Assembly (NCBI RefSeq): GCF_016907055.1
Contig: NZ_JAFBBG010000004.1
Coordinates: forward strand, 1 to 64,000
DNA: 64,000 bases
Direction: 5' to 3'
Origin: Paracholeplasma morum
GTDB taxonomy: Bacteria > Bacillota_I > Bacilli_A > Acholeplasmatales > UBA5453
Part shown: positions 44,034 through 51,744 of the stretch, one piece after another
How the letters are laid out: the number at the start of each line of letters is the position of its first letter
Numbering within the stretch: the first letter of the stretch is position 1
Position numbers and translations under genes: made by a program
The notes under the pieces: model-generated
Seen by the model: only the letters and a program-made list of their open reading frames with translations
Database searches by the model: none
Told to the model about the DNA's origin: nothing

Positions 44034-44749
44034 TATAAATCACCTAAGTACCCTAAACGAACAGATATTTGTTTCCCTACCTCAATAAACTTCTCTGCAA
44101 TTCGTTGAGTATCTTCCGAAGAAGTATGTAAGGAAGCGACTGAAACCACACCACAACATCTATTTTCAAAGTTGTAAATTGGGATTGCAATGTTCATAAC
44201 ATGGTTAAGCTCACCACTTAAGTCACACGCATACCCTCTACTGATAATAGATTGACGTTCATTCTCGTCTAGTTTGACTGTGTTTTCTAATTTTTTATCA
44301 AATGCCGCATAGCATTTTCCGATAGGATTATCTAAGAAATTAGTGGTAACCATCCCAACTTCGAAATGGCTCATAATTTGACTTTGAGGGGCTTGGTATG
44401 TATGTACGAAGACAATTTTGTCGCCGTTAATGCGTTTTGTCGCAAATGCATTACAACCATTTTCATCAGAGAAACTCTTAAGTAATGGCGCACTCGTCGT
44501 AATAAAGTTTGAATTTTTTGTATAAACAGAGCCTATAGCATACATTTTGGATCCAATAACGTACGTCTTTCTAAATGGATCTTTGTAATAAATGGCATCA
44601 GCCTTATACAGTGTTTGCAAAAAATCATATGCAGTTGCTTTTGGCATATCTAACTCACGATATATTTCTCCCAATGTCAATCCATCTGGGTGCTTAGAAA
44701 TTAGTTCGAGAATTGATAAAATACGATTAACAGAACGATTATCTTTCAT
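44033..44749 (-). CDS. IclR family transcriptional regulator (KdgR-like)
   Basis: The 238 residues have an N-terminal winged helix-turn-helix (SVNRILSILELISKHPDGLTLGEIYRELDMPKATAYDFLQTL, about 4-47) and the IclR effector domain (FVHTYQAPQSQI, NPIGKCYAAFD, RGYACDLSGELNHVMNIAIPIYNFENRCCGVVSVASL). IclR proteins such as KdgR sense 2-keto-3-deoxygluconate and control pectin genes. Its place inside the KDG operon makes KDG a good candidate ligand; the operator sites are not known. It is one base before the TIM-barrel gene. Confidence 0.9.
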   Translation of the reverse strand: MKDNRSVNRILSILELISKHPDGLTLGEIYRELDMPKATAYDFLQTLYKADAIYYKDPFRKTYVIGSKMYAIGSVYTKNSNFITTSAPLLKSFSDENGCNAFATKRINGDKIVFVHTYQAPQSQIMSHFEVGMVTTNFLDNPIGKCYAAFDKKLENTVKLDENERQSIISRGYACDLSGELNHVMNIAIPIYNFENRCCGVVSVASLHTSSEDTQRIAEKFIEVGKQISVRLGYLGDL

Positions 44750-44771
44750 AACATAAAACCTCTTTCTTATT

Positions 44772-45791
44772 TTAACGTTGAACTCTACCTGAAGCGTCCC
44801 CTTTAGCTAGTGTTTCAACTTCTTTTTCATCAACTAAATTATAATCACCAAAGATTGTGTGTTTTAATGCACTTGCCGCAACAGCAAACTCTAGAGCTTC
44901 ACCTTGCGTTTTCTTAGTCAATAATCCATGAATTAGGCCAGCTGAAAATGAATCCCCGCCACCAACACGGTCTACAATGCGAATTTCATATTTCTTCGAA
45001 TAGTAGAATTCTTTACCATCATAGATTAATGCACTCCAACCATTGTCAGATGCGGAATGAGATTCTCTTAAGGTTGTTGCAACATATTTGAAACCAAATT
45101 GCTTTTGCATTTCAGCAAATATTCTTTCATAACCTTTATGATCTAACTCACCTTTAGTAACATCTCCACCAGGTTTGAATCCTAATGTAAGTTCTGCATC
45201 TTCTTCATTTCCGATACATACATCGACATATTGCATTAAGTCTTTCATAACGGCTTGAGCTTCTGCAGGTGTCCAAAGTTTCTTGCGGTAGTTCAAATCT
45301 ACTGAGACTGTAACACCATGTTTTTTAGCTGCGATACAAGCTGCTTTAGTAATTAATGCGCCTTGTTTAGAAATTGCAGGAGTAATTCCAGAAAAATGGA
45401 ACCATTTTGCATCCTGGAAGATTTCATCCCAGTTAAACTCTTCTGGGTTAGCTAAAGCGATTGCACTGTCAGTTCTATCATAAATCACTTTAGATGGTCT
45501 CATGGATGCTCCATGTTCTAAATAATATATACCAACGCGTTCTCCGCCTCTAACAATAAAGTCGGTATGAACGCCATATTTACGTAAACTATTCACTGCA
45601 GATTGACCAATTTCATGTTTAGGAAGTTTACTTACAAAGTACGCTTCGTGACCATAATTGGCTAAACTAACTGCTACGTTGGCTTCTCCGCCACCATAAA
45701 CTACATCAAAACTATCTGCTTGTACAAAACGTTGCTTATCTGCTGGAGATAAACGCAACATAATTTCACCTAGTGTAACGATTTTGCTCAT
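44772..45791 (-). CDS. kdgK: 2-dehydro-3-deoxygluconokinase KdgK
   Basis: KdgK phosphorylates 2-keto-3-deoxygluconate at C6. The 339 residues are a PfkB kinase: YGGGEANVAVSLANYG substrate loop (about 32-47), DLNYRKKLW, and the C-terminal anion hole VDRVGGGDSFSAGLIHGLL with the catalytic Asp. It lies between the regulator and the YhcH/KdgA genes, so the next enzyme of the route (KdgA) is encoded just upstream on the same transcript. A fructokinase could look alike, but the neighbours argue for KdgK. Confidence 0.92.
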   Translation of the reverse strand: MSKIVTLGEIMLRLSPADKQRFVQADSFDVVYGGGEANVAVSLANYGHEAYFVSKLPKHEIGQSAVNSLRKYGVHTDFIVRGGERVGIYYLEHGASMRPSKVIYDRTDSAIALANPEEFNWDEIFQDAKWFHFSGITPAISKQGALITKAACIAAKKHGVTVSVDLNYRKKLWTPAEAQAVMKDLMQYVDVCIGNEEDAELTLGFKPGGDVTKGELDHKGYERIFAEMQKQFGFKYVATTLRESHSASDNGWSALIYDGKEFYYSKKYEIRIVDRVGGGDSFSAGLIHGLLTKKTQGEALEFAVAASALKHTIFGDYNLVDEKEVETLAKGDASGRVQR

Positions 45792-45803
45792 AACTAATTC
45801 TCC

Positions 45804-46262
45804 TTATAATTTAATTTTGAATACAGCTTTTAAAACTTCAACCGGTTCATTGGCTGAGAGCTTCGGCATATGAAGTTCATCTTCCAAAACCATTGCGAAC
45901 ATACCTTTTGTTAAAAGTACTTTCGAAAAATCACCTGTTGATTGTCCTTTTGTAACATCTTTAGAAGAATCATAAGGGGATGTTACGATAAATTTTGGAT
46001 CATTGGCTTCTAAATAACCAAAATATTCAATTCCATCCACTACTAGTTGAATATCACCATATACCTTATGTGATTCAAAATAGCATTCGTCTAGTGGTCT
46101 TGGAATATAATCTTCTCTTAATAAATTGATTTCGTCTGTAAGCTTTTGTTTTCCAACAGCGATACTTCTTAAATCATTGCTTTCAATGAACTCAATCACA
46201 GTTTGAATGTTTCGATTCAGTCCAGTATACTTGTGCAGATTTTTGATATGATCAACAATCAT
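45804..46262 (-). CDS. YhcH/YjgK/YiaL family cupin (DUF386)
   Basis: The 152-residue protein fits the YhcH/YiaL/EbgC-beta family: MIVDHIKNLHKYTGLNR opening, REDYIPRPLDECYFESHKVYGDIQLVVDGIEYFGY core (about 50-85) with ExHxxxxDI metal-binding residues, and KVLLTKGMFAMVLEDELHMPKL at the C-terminus. Members sit in sugar-acid and sialic-acid operons and may act as sugar isomerases or mutarotases. Two bases separate it from kdgA. The function here is likely anomer or isomer conversion of a uronate, by context only. Confidence 0.85.
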   Translation of the reverse strand: MIVDHIKNLHKYTGLNRNIQTVIEFIESNDLRSIAVGKQKLTDEINLLREDYIPRPLDECYFESHKVYGDIQLVVDGIEYFGYLEANDPKFIVTSPYDSSKDVTKGQSTGDFSKVLLTKGMFAMVLEDELHMPKLSANEPVEVLKAVFKIKL

Positions 46263-46264
46263 AT

Positions 46265-46903
46265 TTATCCTCTTGCCTTCTTAACAGCATCCACAAACGC
46301 TTTCGCATTCGCTCTAACACCATCAAAATCGCCATGTTTAGCTGGTGCAGTTAATTCTCCACCTACACCGACAGCCACAACGCCATTTTTTATCCATTCG
46401 CCAACGTTATCTAGCGATACACCGCCAGTAGGCATGATATTGATGTTAGGAAGTGGCCCTTTTACAGCTTTCACATAACTAGGTCCAAATGCGGATCCCG
46501 GAAATAGTTTAACAACTTCTACACCTGCTTTAAGCGCAGTCAACATTTCAGTTATGGTTAAACAGCCTGGCATATAAGGTACATTAACCTCATTACAGTA
46601 AAGAGCTGTTTCTAAATCGAATCCAGGGCTAACAATGTATGTAGCACCCGATTCAATCGCTAATTGTGCGGTTTGTTTATCTAATACAGTACCAGCACCT
46701 AAAATCAACTTTTCTTCAGGAATTGCGTCACGTAAATGACGAATAACCTCATGAGCATTTGGAACTGTAAACGTTAGTTCAATTGCTTTTAAACCACCTT
46801 CGATACAGGCTAAAGCAATTTTTGTAGCTTCGTCTTTCGTTTGTGCACGAACAACAGCCACTACCCCTGATTCAACAAGCTTATTTAATACTGGATTTTT
46901 CAT
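46265..46903 (-). CDS. kdgA: KDPG aldolase KdgA (2-keto-3-deoxy-6-phosphogluconate aldolase)
   Basis: KdgA splits KDPG to pyruvate and glyceraldehyde 3-phosphate. The 212 residues contain GVVAVVRAQ, IELTFTVPNA (catalytic Glu), LGAGTVLD, the VSPGFD strand, and MPGCLTITEM/ VVKLFPGSAFGPSYVKAVKGPLPNINIMPTGGV with the Schiff-base Lys in VKLFP. ATG 46903 behind AGGAGG is chosen; the frame extends to 46936 without an SD. Some members also cleave KHG. It is the first gene of the KDG part of the operon. Confidence 0.95.
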   Translation of the reverse strand: MKNPVLNKLVESGVVAVVRAQTKDEATKIALACIEGGLKAIELTFTVPNAHEVIRHLRDAIPEEKLILGAGTVLDKQTAQLAIESGATYIVSPGFDLETALYCNEVNVPYMPGCLTITEMLTALKAGVEVVKLFPGSAFGPSYVKAVKGPLPNINIMPTGGVSLDNVGEWIKNGVVAVGVGGELTAPAKHGDFDGVRANAKAFVDAVKKARG

Positions 46904-46944
46904 TGAAAGCCTCCTATCGTTCAGCATGATAGACACTTAATTCT

Positions 46945-46973
46945 ATATTATGCTATTTTTACTTAATTTTCAA
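46945..46973 (-). promoter_or_regulatory. Possible internal promoter of the kdgA-kduD segment
   Basis: Minus strand TTGAAA (46973-46968) with TAATAT at 17 bases or CATAAT at 15 bases. It lies in the 73-base gap after the GH28 gene. Confidence 0.4.
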
Positions 46974-46976
46974 TTA

Positions 46977-48515
46977 CTATATAATTTTTTTATCTTTAAC
47001 ATTATGGAACTCAAATGCTTCGCCTTTTTGGCCATGGATTGCTACATTCTTGACAGATACATGGTCAACTTGATTGAAATAGAATCCTTTATTCGTCATT
47101 GGATCTAAGAAACTCATCATGGCTGGAATTCCAGCTTCAGGTTTTTCTGAAAATGTGACTTTAATGTTTTCTAATTCAATAGACTTTATCGTTTGTTCAG
47201 GTAATCCATAAAAGAATCCTGCAGCAACATGCGCATCTTCGCAAACCATGTCTTTAAACTTGAAACTGCCTAAATACGGTGTTCTATCATCTACTGGTAA
47301 TGTTTCTTTTGACCAAACGTATTCCGTTTTTCCATCATCATCGCAGTAATAATACATATTCATAACAAGTGGTGTTAATACACCTTTCATATAAATGTTT
47401 TCAAAGACTATACCATCAATAACGGCATCTTTCCCACGACCACGTCGTGTTTTGATTCGTAATCCACGGTCTGTATCAAGGAAATAACATTGTGACACGT
47501 TTATGTCCTTCATGCCCCCTGACATTTCTGAGCCCAACACTACTGCTCCATGACCATATTTCATTATACAGTTACGAATTGTAATATTTTCGCATGGCTT
47601 CTTATAGAGACGTCCCATTTCATATTTCCCAGATTTCAGCGCAATACAGTCATCGCCTACTGAGAAATCTACACCAATGATATCAACGTTTTTGCATGAC
47701 TCTGGATCACAACCGTCTGTGTTTGGTGAATCTTTTGGAGACTCGATTTTGATATCGATGAATGCTAGATCATCAGAGAAATATGGATGAAGGTTCCAAG
47801 ATGGTGTGTTTTTAACTGTTACACCTTGTAAACCTACATTCTTAGAGTGAACTAAGAATAATCCATTTGGTCTCCACGCCCCACGCATGACTTTATGGTT
47901 TACCCACCAATCGCCATTTTGTGCATTGCCATCAAAGACACCTTGTCCAATTATTTTCACGTTTTCGACGTTAATTCCTGTGATCATGGAGGCATATTGC
48001 TTAGCTGGTACACCTTCCCATGAAGCTAATTCATAAAATGAACCATCTGATTTTACAAAACGATCAGGTAATATTGGATAAGCTTCTCTATCAGTTAAAT
48101 AAAGTAGTATTGTATTCTTATCTAGCTCAATGGTAATGTTGCTTTTCAAAAAGATAGGCCCCACTAAATAGGTGCCTTTTGGTATATAAACTCTTGCATG
48201 ATCTGGCGCAGATAAGATAGCAGTTTGAATTGCCATGGTATCATCTTGCTTACCATCTCCTTTAGCGTTAAAATCTTTGACATTCAAGGAAACAGATTCA
48301 AACTCGGTTTTAAAAGTATGCTTATGTCCAAATGCTTCCACTGTGTAAGCTGTATTTGGCGTTAAGTCATAGATAGAAAACACATTTGTTTTGACATCCT
48401 TTAACGTAAGTTTGCCATTCAAAAATACATCAAACGGTTCTTTTGAATAATAAATCTCTTTATTATCTAATTCAAACGTTGCACTTCGGGATGAACTAAA
48501 AATCAATTCAAACAT
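46977..48515 (-). CDS. GH28 polygalacturonase, cytoplasmic exo-type
   Basis: GH28 enzymes hydrolyse alpha-1,4-galacturonan. The 512 residues have an N-terminal fibronectin-III-like region (about 1-80, as in Erwinia PehX-type exo-enzymes), then the beta-helix with NVKDFNAKGDGKQDDTMAIQTA. The catalytic set is NTDGCDPESC, SVGDDCIALKSG, GHGAVVLGSEMSGG and RIKTRRGRG, so NTD, DD, GHG and RIK are all present. There is no signal peptide; the enzyme should act inside the cell on imported oligogalacturonides. No SD-start conflict. The gene follows two small membrane-protein genes in the transport operon. Confidence 0.93.
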   Translation of the reverse strand: MFELIFSSSRSATFELDNKEIYYSKEPFDVFLNGKLTLKDVKTNVFSIYDLTPNTAYTVEAFGHKHTFKTEFESVSLNVKDFNAKGDGKQDDTMAIQTAILSAPDHARVYIPKGTYLVGPIFLKSNITIELDKNTILLYLTDREAYPILPDRFVKSDGSFYELASWEGVPAKQYASMITGINVENVKIIGQGVFDGNAQNGDWWVNHKVMRGAWRPNGLFLVHSKNVGLQGVTVKNTPSWNLHPYFSDDLAFIDIKIESPKDSPNTDGCDPESCKNVDIIGVDFSVGDDCIALKSGKYEMGRLYKKPCENITIRNCIMKYGHGAVVLGSEMSGGMKDINVSQCYFLDTDRGLRIKTRRGRGKDAVIDGIVFENIYMKGVLTPLVMNMYYYCDDDGKTEYVWSKETLPVDDRTPYLGSFKFKDMVCEDAHVAAGFFYGLPEQTIKSIELENIKVTFSEKPEAGIPAMMSFLDPMTNKGFYFNQVDHVSVKNVAIHGQKGEAFEFHNVKDKKII

Positions 48516-48523
48516 AATGCCCC

Positions 48524-49054
48524 CTATTTTTTTAATTTAAGTAGTAAGTAATTCTTGGCTAGGACCCAAATGTAATCAAACCCTAGATAGACTAATCCAA
48601 ATGAAATTGCATCTACAGCTTTATAATCAAATCCAAACATGATCATTCCAATGGAAGGAATGCCTATAGACATGATGAACTCGATAAAGAAATAACTTGC
48701 AAGTATCATAATTGCGGCGTAGCCCATAGAAGCAAACAATGATAACATTGAGCTTCTTTTTAAATGAAATGGTAAGTACTTAAGTGTTTTTTGATTATCA
48801 TTGTTCATCCATATGATGACTTTGTTTAGAATGTATTCAATACCTAATCCTAATAGTAGGAATAGAAACAACATACGGTCTAATACATCGTATACAGAAG
48901 CACTCAATGCCGTAAAAGACATAAAGAATACTGCACCTGATAACCAAAACTTCATAAATCCTATTTTTACACCCGGTTTAATGTTCGAGAGTTTATCAAT
49001 ACCATATGGATTGAAACCATCGTTTTTATTAGGATTATTCTTCGATTTTGACAT
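48524..49054 (-). CDS. Small membrane protein of the uronate transport operon (a)
   Basis: I do not recognise this protein of about 176 residues. A short charged N-terminus (SKSKNNPNKNDGFNPYGIDKL) precedes four hydrophobic segments (FWLSGAVFFMSFTALSASVYD; MLFLFLLLGLGIEYILNKVIIW; MLSLFASMGYAAIMILASYFFIEF; ISFGLVYLGFDYIWVLAK). ATG 49054 with TGGAAAT upstream is chosen; ATG 49069 is possible. It overlaps the preceding gene by 20 bases and is followed by GH28 after eight bases. Confidence 0.65.
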   Translation of the reverse strand: MSKSKNNPNKNDGFNPYGIDKLSNIKPGVKIGFMKFWLSGAVFFMSFTALSASVYDVLDRMLFLFLLLGLGIEYILNKVIIWMNNDNQKTLKYLPFHLKRSSMLSLFASMGYAAIMILASYFFIEFIMSIGIPSIGMIMFGFDYKAVDAISFGLVYLGFDYIWVLAKNYLLLKLKK

Positions 49055-49547
49055 ATTTCCAGTTAACATAACAGGTCGCAAATATGGATGCAATCGCATA
49101 GAATACAATACCTGCAATCATAATTCCAATTGACATATATGTGAATTGTGGGATGGTATAATCTGGTCTTGCTGCAGCTTCTTGAAAGAAAATCACTGTG
49201 TAAGAATACACTAGCAGCGCTTGAATGATATTCAAAATGATGAACAAGAAAAATGACACCGGTGATCTTTTTCTTGAAAATGAAATACTGTTAAACAGTT
49301 GTACCATAGAAATCAAATAAATCGCAAATAGATAGAAACCAATAATGTTTGATGTGACAAGTTGGATTGAAGCTAAATGTGACTTAAAGGTGAACCCATC
49401 AGTTCTAAAGTCAAGAAATAATGTGAATAATAATGATCCGATTAATGTAAAGATAACAGGAATTTTGTACTTATTGTATTCATACCAACGGATCATCCAT
49501 GTACGTAACTTATTTTGTTTTCCTTCGTTCGCGTTGTTTTTATTCAT
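49035..49547 (-). CDS. Small membrane protein of the uronate transport operon (b)
   Basis: An unrecognised protein of about 170 residues with four hydrophobic segments (IPVIFTLIGSLLFTLFLDF; IIGFYLFAIYLISMVQLF; FFLFIILNIIQALLVYSYTVIFF; MSIGIMIAGIVFYAIASIFATCYV). The start ATG 49547 overlaps the stop of the MsmX-type ATPase gene (ATGAATAA), so the two are translationally coupled. The frame opens further upstream within the ATPase gene without a better site. Coupling suggests it is part of, or stabilises, the importer. Confidence 0.65.
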   Translation of the reverse strand: MNKNNANEGKQNKLRTWMIRWYEYNKYKIPVIFTLIGSLLFTLFLDFRTDGFTFKSHLASIQLVTSNIIGFYLFAIYLISMVQLFNSISFSRKRSPVSFFLFIILNIIQALLVYSYTVIFFQEAAARPDYTIPQFTYMSIGIMIAGIVFYAIASIFATCYVNWKYVKIEE

Positions 49548-50643
49548 AAATGCAAATCTCCGTTTCTTTATCAAAGAAGTAAATATGCGATTGATCAACT
49601 TCAACAACTACTTCATCTCCTGGATGGAATACTTGTCTAGCATTAATCTTCATAATAACGTTCTTATCCGAAATCTTCACATGCACAAGTGCATCAGATC
49701 CAAGTAATTCATATAACTGAACAGTGGTAACAAACCCGGTTGATTCTTCTTTATCGCATTTTAAAGCAACTTTAAAGTTTTCTGGACGAATGCCAACAAC
49801 CAGTTCTTTACAAAAATAGTTTTTCTCTTTTAACGCTTTATAGCTCTTATTATCCTCGATGTTAATAATGACATCATCAATCAAAAGTTGTCCCTTAGAG
49901 TCTAATTTCCCACCAAATACGTTCATAGGTGGCGTACCGATAAAGGTTGCAACAAATAGATTGTTAGGTCTTTGATATAAGTCTACTGGTCTATCAATTT
50001 GTTGTACATAACCATCTTTCATAACAACGACTCTATCAGCTAAAGTTAGTGCTTCAATTTGGTCATGAGTAACATAGACCATAGTCGCACCTAAGCGGTG
50101 ATGTAGTTCTTTTAACTCTTTACGCATAACACCACGGAGTTTAGCGTCAAGGTTTGATAGTGGTTCATCTAGCAAGAATATTTTAGGGTCACGTACAATT
50201 GCACGGCCCAAAGCTACTCTTTGTCTTTGTCCACCAGATAATTCTTTTGGTTTACGGTTTAAATAAGGTGTTAACCCTAAAATATTAGCAGCCCACATAA
50301 CACGTTCATGAATGTAGTCTGATGATTCTTTTCTTAATGTTAAGCTGAATGCCATGTTGTGATATACAGTCATGTGTGCGTATAATGCATAGTTTTGAAA
50401 AACCATTGCTATATCGCGATCTTTTGGAGCCATTGTATTAACGACATTATCATCGATAATCAACTCTCCAGTAGAAATATCTTCTAGACCTGCTATCATT
50501 CTAAGTGTGGTTGATTTCCCACAACCTGATGGACCTACTAAAACGATGAACTCACCATGTTTAACCTCTATATTAAAGTCAAATACGGCTTGAACACCAT
50601 TAGCATAGATTTTATTTACATTTCTCAGTGCCATTGTCGACAT
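49540..50643 (-). CDS. ABC importer ATPase, MsmX/UgpC type
   Basis: This carbohydrate importer ATPase (about 367 residues) has Walker A VGPSGCGKST, Q-loop VFQNYALYAHMTVY, signature LSGGQRQRVALGRAIVRDPKIFLLDEPLSNLDAKLR, H-loop YVTHDQIEALTLADRVVVM and a C-terminal TOBE domain with VVGIRPENFKV. MsmX-type ATPases energise Lpl-like oligosaccharide permeases, including pectin uptake in Bacillus. ATG 50643, one base after the previous stop and behind AGGTGA, is chosen over ATG 50652. Its presence inside the operon suggests a dedicated ATPase. Confidence 0.93.
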   Translation of the reverse strand: MSTMALRNVNKIYANGVQAVFDFNIEVKHGEFIVLVGPSGCGKSTTLRMIAGLEDISTGELIIDDNVVNTMAPKDRDIAMVFQNYALYAHMTVYHNMAFSLTLRKESSDYIHERVMWAANILGLTPYLNRKPKELSGGQRQRVALGRAIVRDPKIFLLDEPLSNLDAKLRGVMRKELKELHHRLGATMVYVTHDQIEALTLADRVVVMKDGYVQQIDRPVDLYQRPNNLFVATFIGTPPMNVFGGKLDSKGQLLIDDVIINIEDNKSYKALKEKNYFCKELVVGIRPENFKVALKCDKEESTGFVTTVQLYELLGSDALVHVKISDKNVIMKINARQVFHPGDEVVVEVDQSHIYFFDKETEICIYE

Positions 50644-50644
50644 A

Positions 50645-51088
50645 CTATTCACCTATTTCCTTCAAGTGAGCTTTTAATGTATCATGTTTTTTAATTGTGA
50701 TGATACCCGCAATTACAAACAATACAGCGACCACGACAAGTTCTGTGACAATGACGCTAAATTGAAAGCCTGTTAATTGTTTATTTCTAAGTAAATTGGA
50801 TGGTTCAAAGAATATTCTTAAGACATGAATCCCAGCAATCACAAATAAGTAAATGCCCCAATCACGATTATATGTTTTGCACTTTTCCGCAGCAAGGAAT
50901 GTAAATAATAGTAAAACAATATTCACTAAAATTTCCACAGCAGTTGTCAAACCAGGCACAACCGCTTTAGGCGTAATAATTGAAAACAATGCATGTACAG
51001 AAATAGCCATACCCAATAGCACTAGCCAATAAGCAGAACTATTATTTTGGTAGCGCATTTTGTCTGCTTTTATGTTTTTAATGTTCAT
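50645..51088 (-). CDS. Small membrane protein of the uronate transport operon (c)
   Basis: A 147-residue unrecognised protein with four hydrophobic segments (SAYWLVLLGMAISVHALFSII; ILVNIVLLLFTFLAAEKC; WGIYLFVIAGIHVLRIFF; FSVIVTELVVVAVLFVIAGII) and a charged tail. It overlaps the preceding membrane-protein gene by 11 bases and ends one base before the ATPase start, so it is tightly packed with the importer genes. Confidence 0.65.
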   Translation of the reverse strand: MNIKNIKADKMRYQNNSSAYWLVLLGMAISVHALFSIITPKAVVPGLTTAVEILVNIVLLLFTFLAAEKCKTYNRDWGIYLFVIAGIHVLRIFFEPSNLLRNKQLTGFQFSVIVTELVVVAVLFVIAGIITIKKHDTLKAHLKEIGE

Positions 51089-51668
51089 AGTTTTCTACCG
51101 CCTTTTTAATTTCTACTGCACGATTTTTTTGAACTTTTAGTTTATATACTAAGAACAAAATCATCCATATTGCAACTACAATCATCACGATTGATAAGGT
51201 ATTTCCAATATCAAATATTTTGTAGTTCTTTGTGGTTCGTCTGATAATGTACAATGTGTCCGGAATATTAGCATTACGGTACATAGGTTCTAAAACACTA
51301 TTGTAATAAAGTGTTAGAGCTGATGATACCAATAATACAATACTGGAAAATATACTTAAAACAATATTACTTAAGAAATACGTCTTACGCTTGTGAGATT
51401 GTGAGGCAATCCCTAAGAGCATTAAGACTACACCAATAAAACCGATTTGAGACAAGGTACGGTTTACTTGTTGTGAAGCAAGGAAGAATTCCTTTTCTCT
51501 AGTCTCAGAGACAATGGTTGCCCAGTTTGTAGAATACCCTAATGTGTATACATAAAAACCTGCCATAACAACAATAAAGACGGCAAAAGTAATGCCTTGT
51601 ATGTGATCAATAATCCAATGACCAATTTGTTTAAATACTTGTCCGATTGTTTTAACTATATTTTTCAT
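51078..51668 (-). CDS. Small membrane protein of the uronate transport operon (d)
   Basis: A 196-residue unrecognised protein: amphipathic N-terminus (MKNIVKTIGQVFKQIGHWIIDH), then four hydrophobic segments (ITFAVFIVVMAGFYVYTLGY; IGFIGVVLMLLGIA; NIVLSIFSSIVLLVSSALTLYY; TLSIVMIVVAIWMILFLVYKL). The stretch between helices 1 and 2 (STNWATIVSETREKEFFLASQQVN) would face outside. It is the first gene after the binding protein and a hairpin. Confidence 0.65.
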   Translation of the reverse strand: MKNIVKTIGQVFKQIGHWIIDHIQGITFAVFIVVMAGFYVYTLGYSTNWATIVSETREKEFFLASQQVNRTLSQIGFIGVVLMLLGIASQSHKRKTYFLSNIVLSIFSSIVLLVSSALTLYYNSVLEPMYRNANIPDTLYIIRRTTKNYKIFDIGNTLSIVMIVVAIWMILFLVYKLKVQKNRAVEIKKAVENYEH

Positions 51669-51700
51669 AAAATCACTTCTACTTTCATCAGTTTAATGTT

Positions 51701-51734
51701 GCTCTAGGGAGGAGTTACCCCCTCCGATAGAGAC
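51701..51734 (-). other. Stem-loop after the binding-protein gene (mRNA processing or stabilising structure)
   Basis: Minus strand GTCTCTATC-GGAGGGGGTAACTCC-TCCCTAGAGC: CTCTA/TAGAG and GGAG/CTCC arms in one hairpin, with no T run after it. It lies 11 bases beyond the binding-protein stop. Such structures often keep binding-protein mRNA in excess over the rest of the operon. Confidence 0.5.
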
Positions 51735-51744
51735 TTTTTATTAA

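Noticed and set aside
46920-46975. KdgR/IclR operator upstream of kdgA
   Set aside because: No convincing palindrome was found in this gap; only a weak promoter match.
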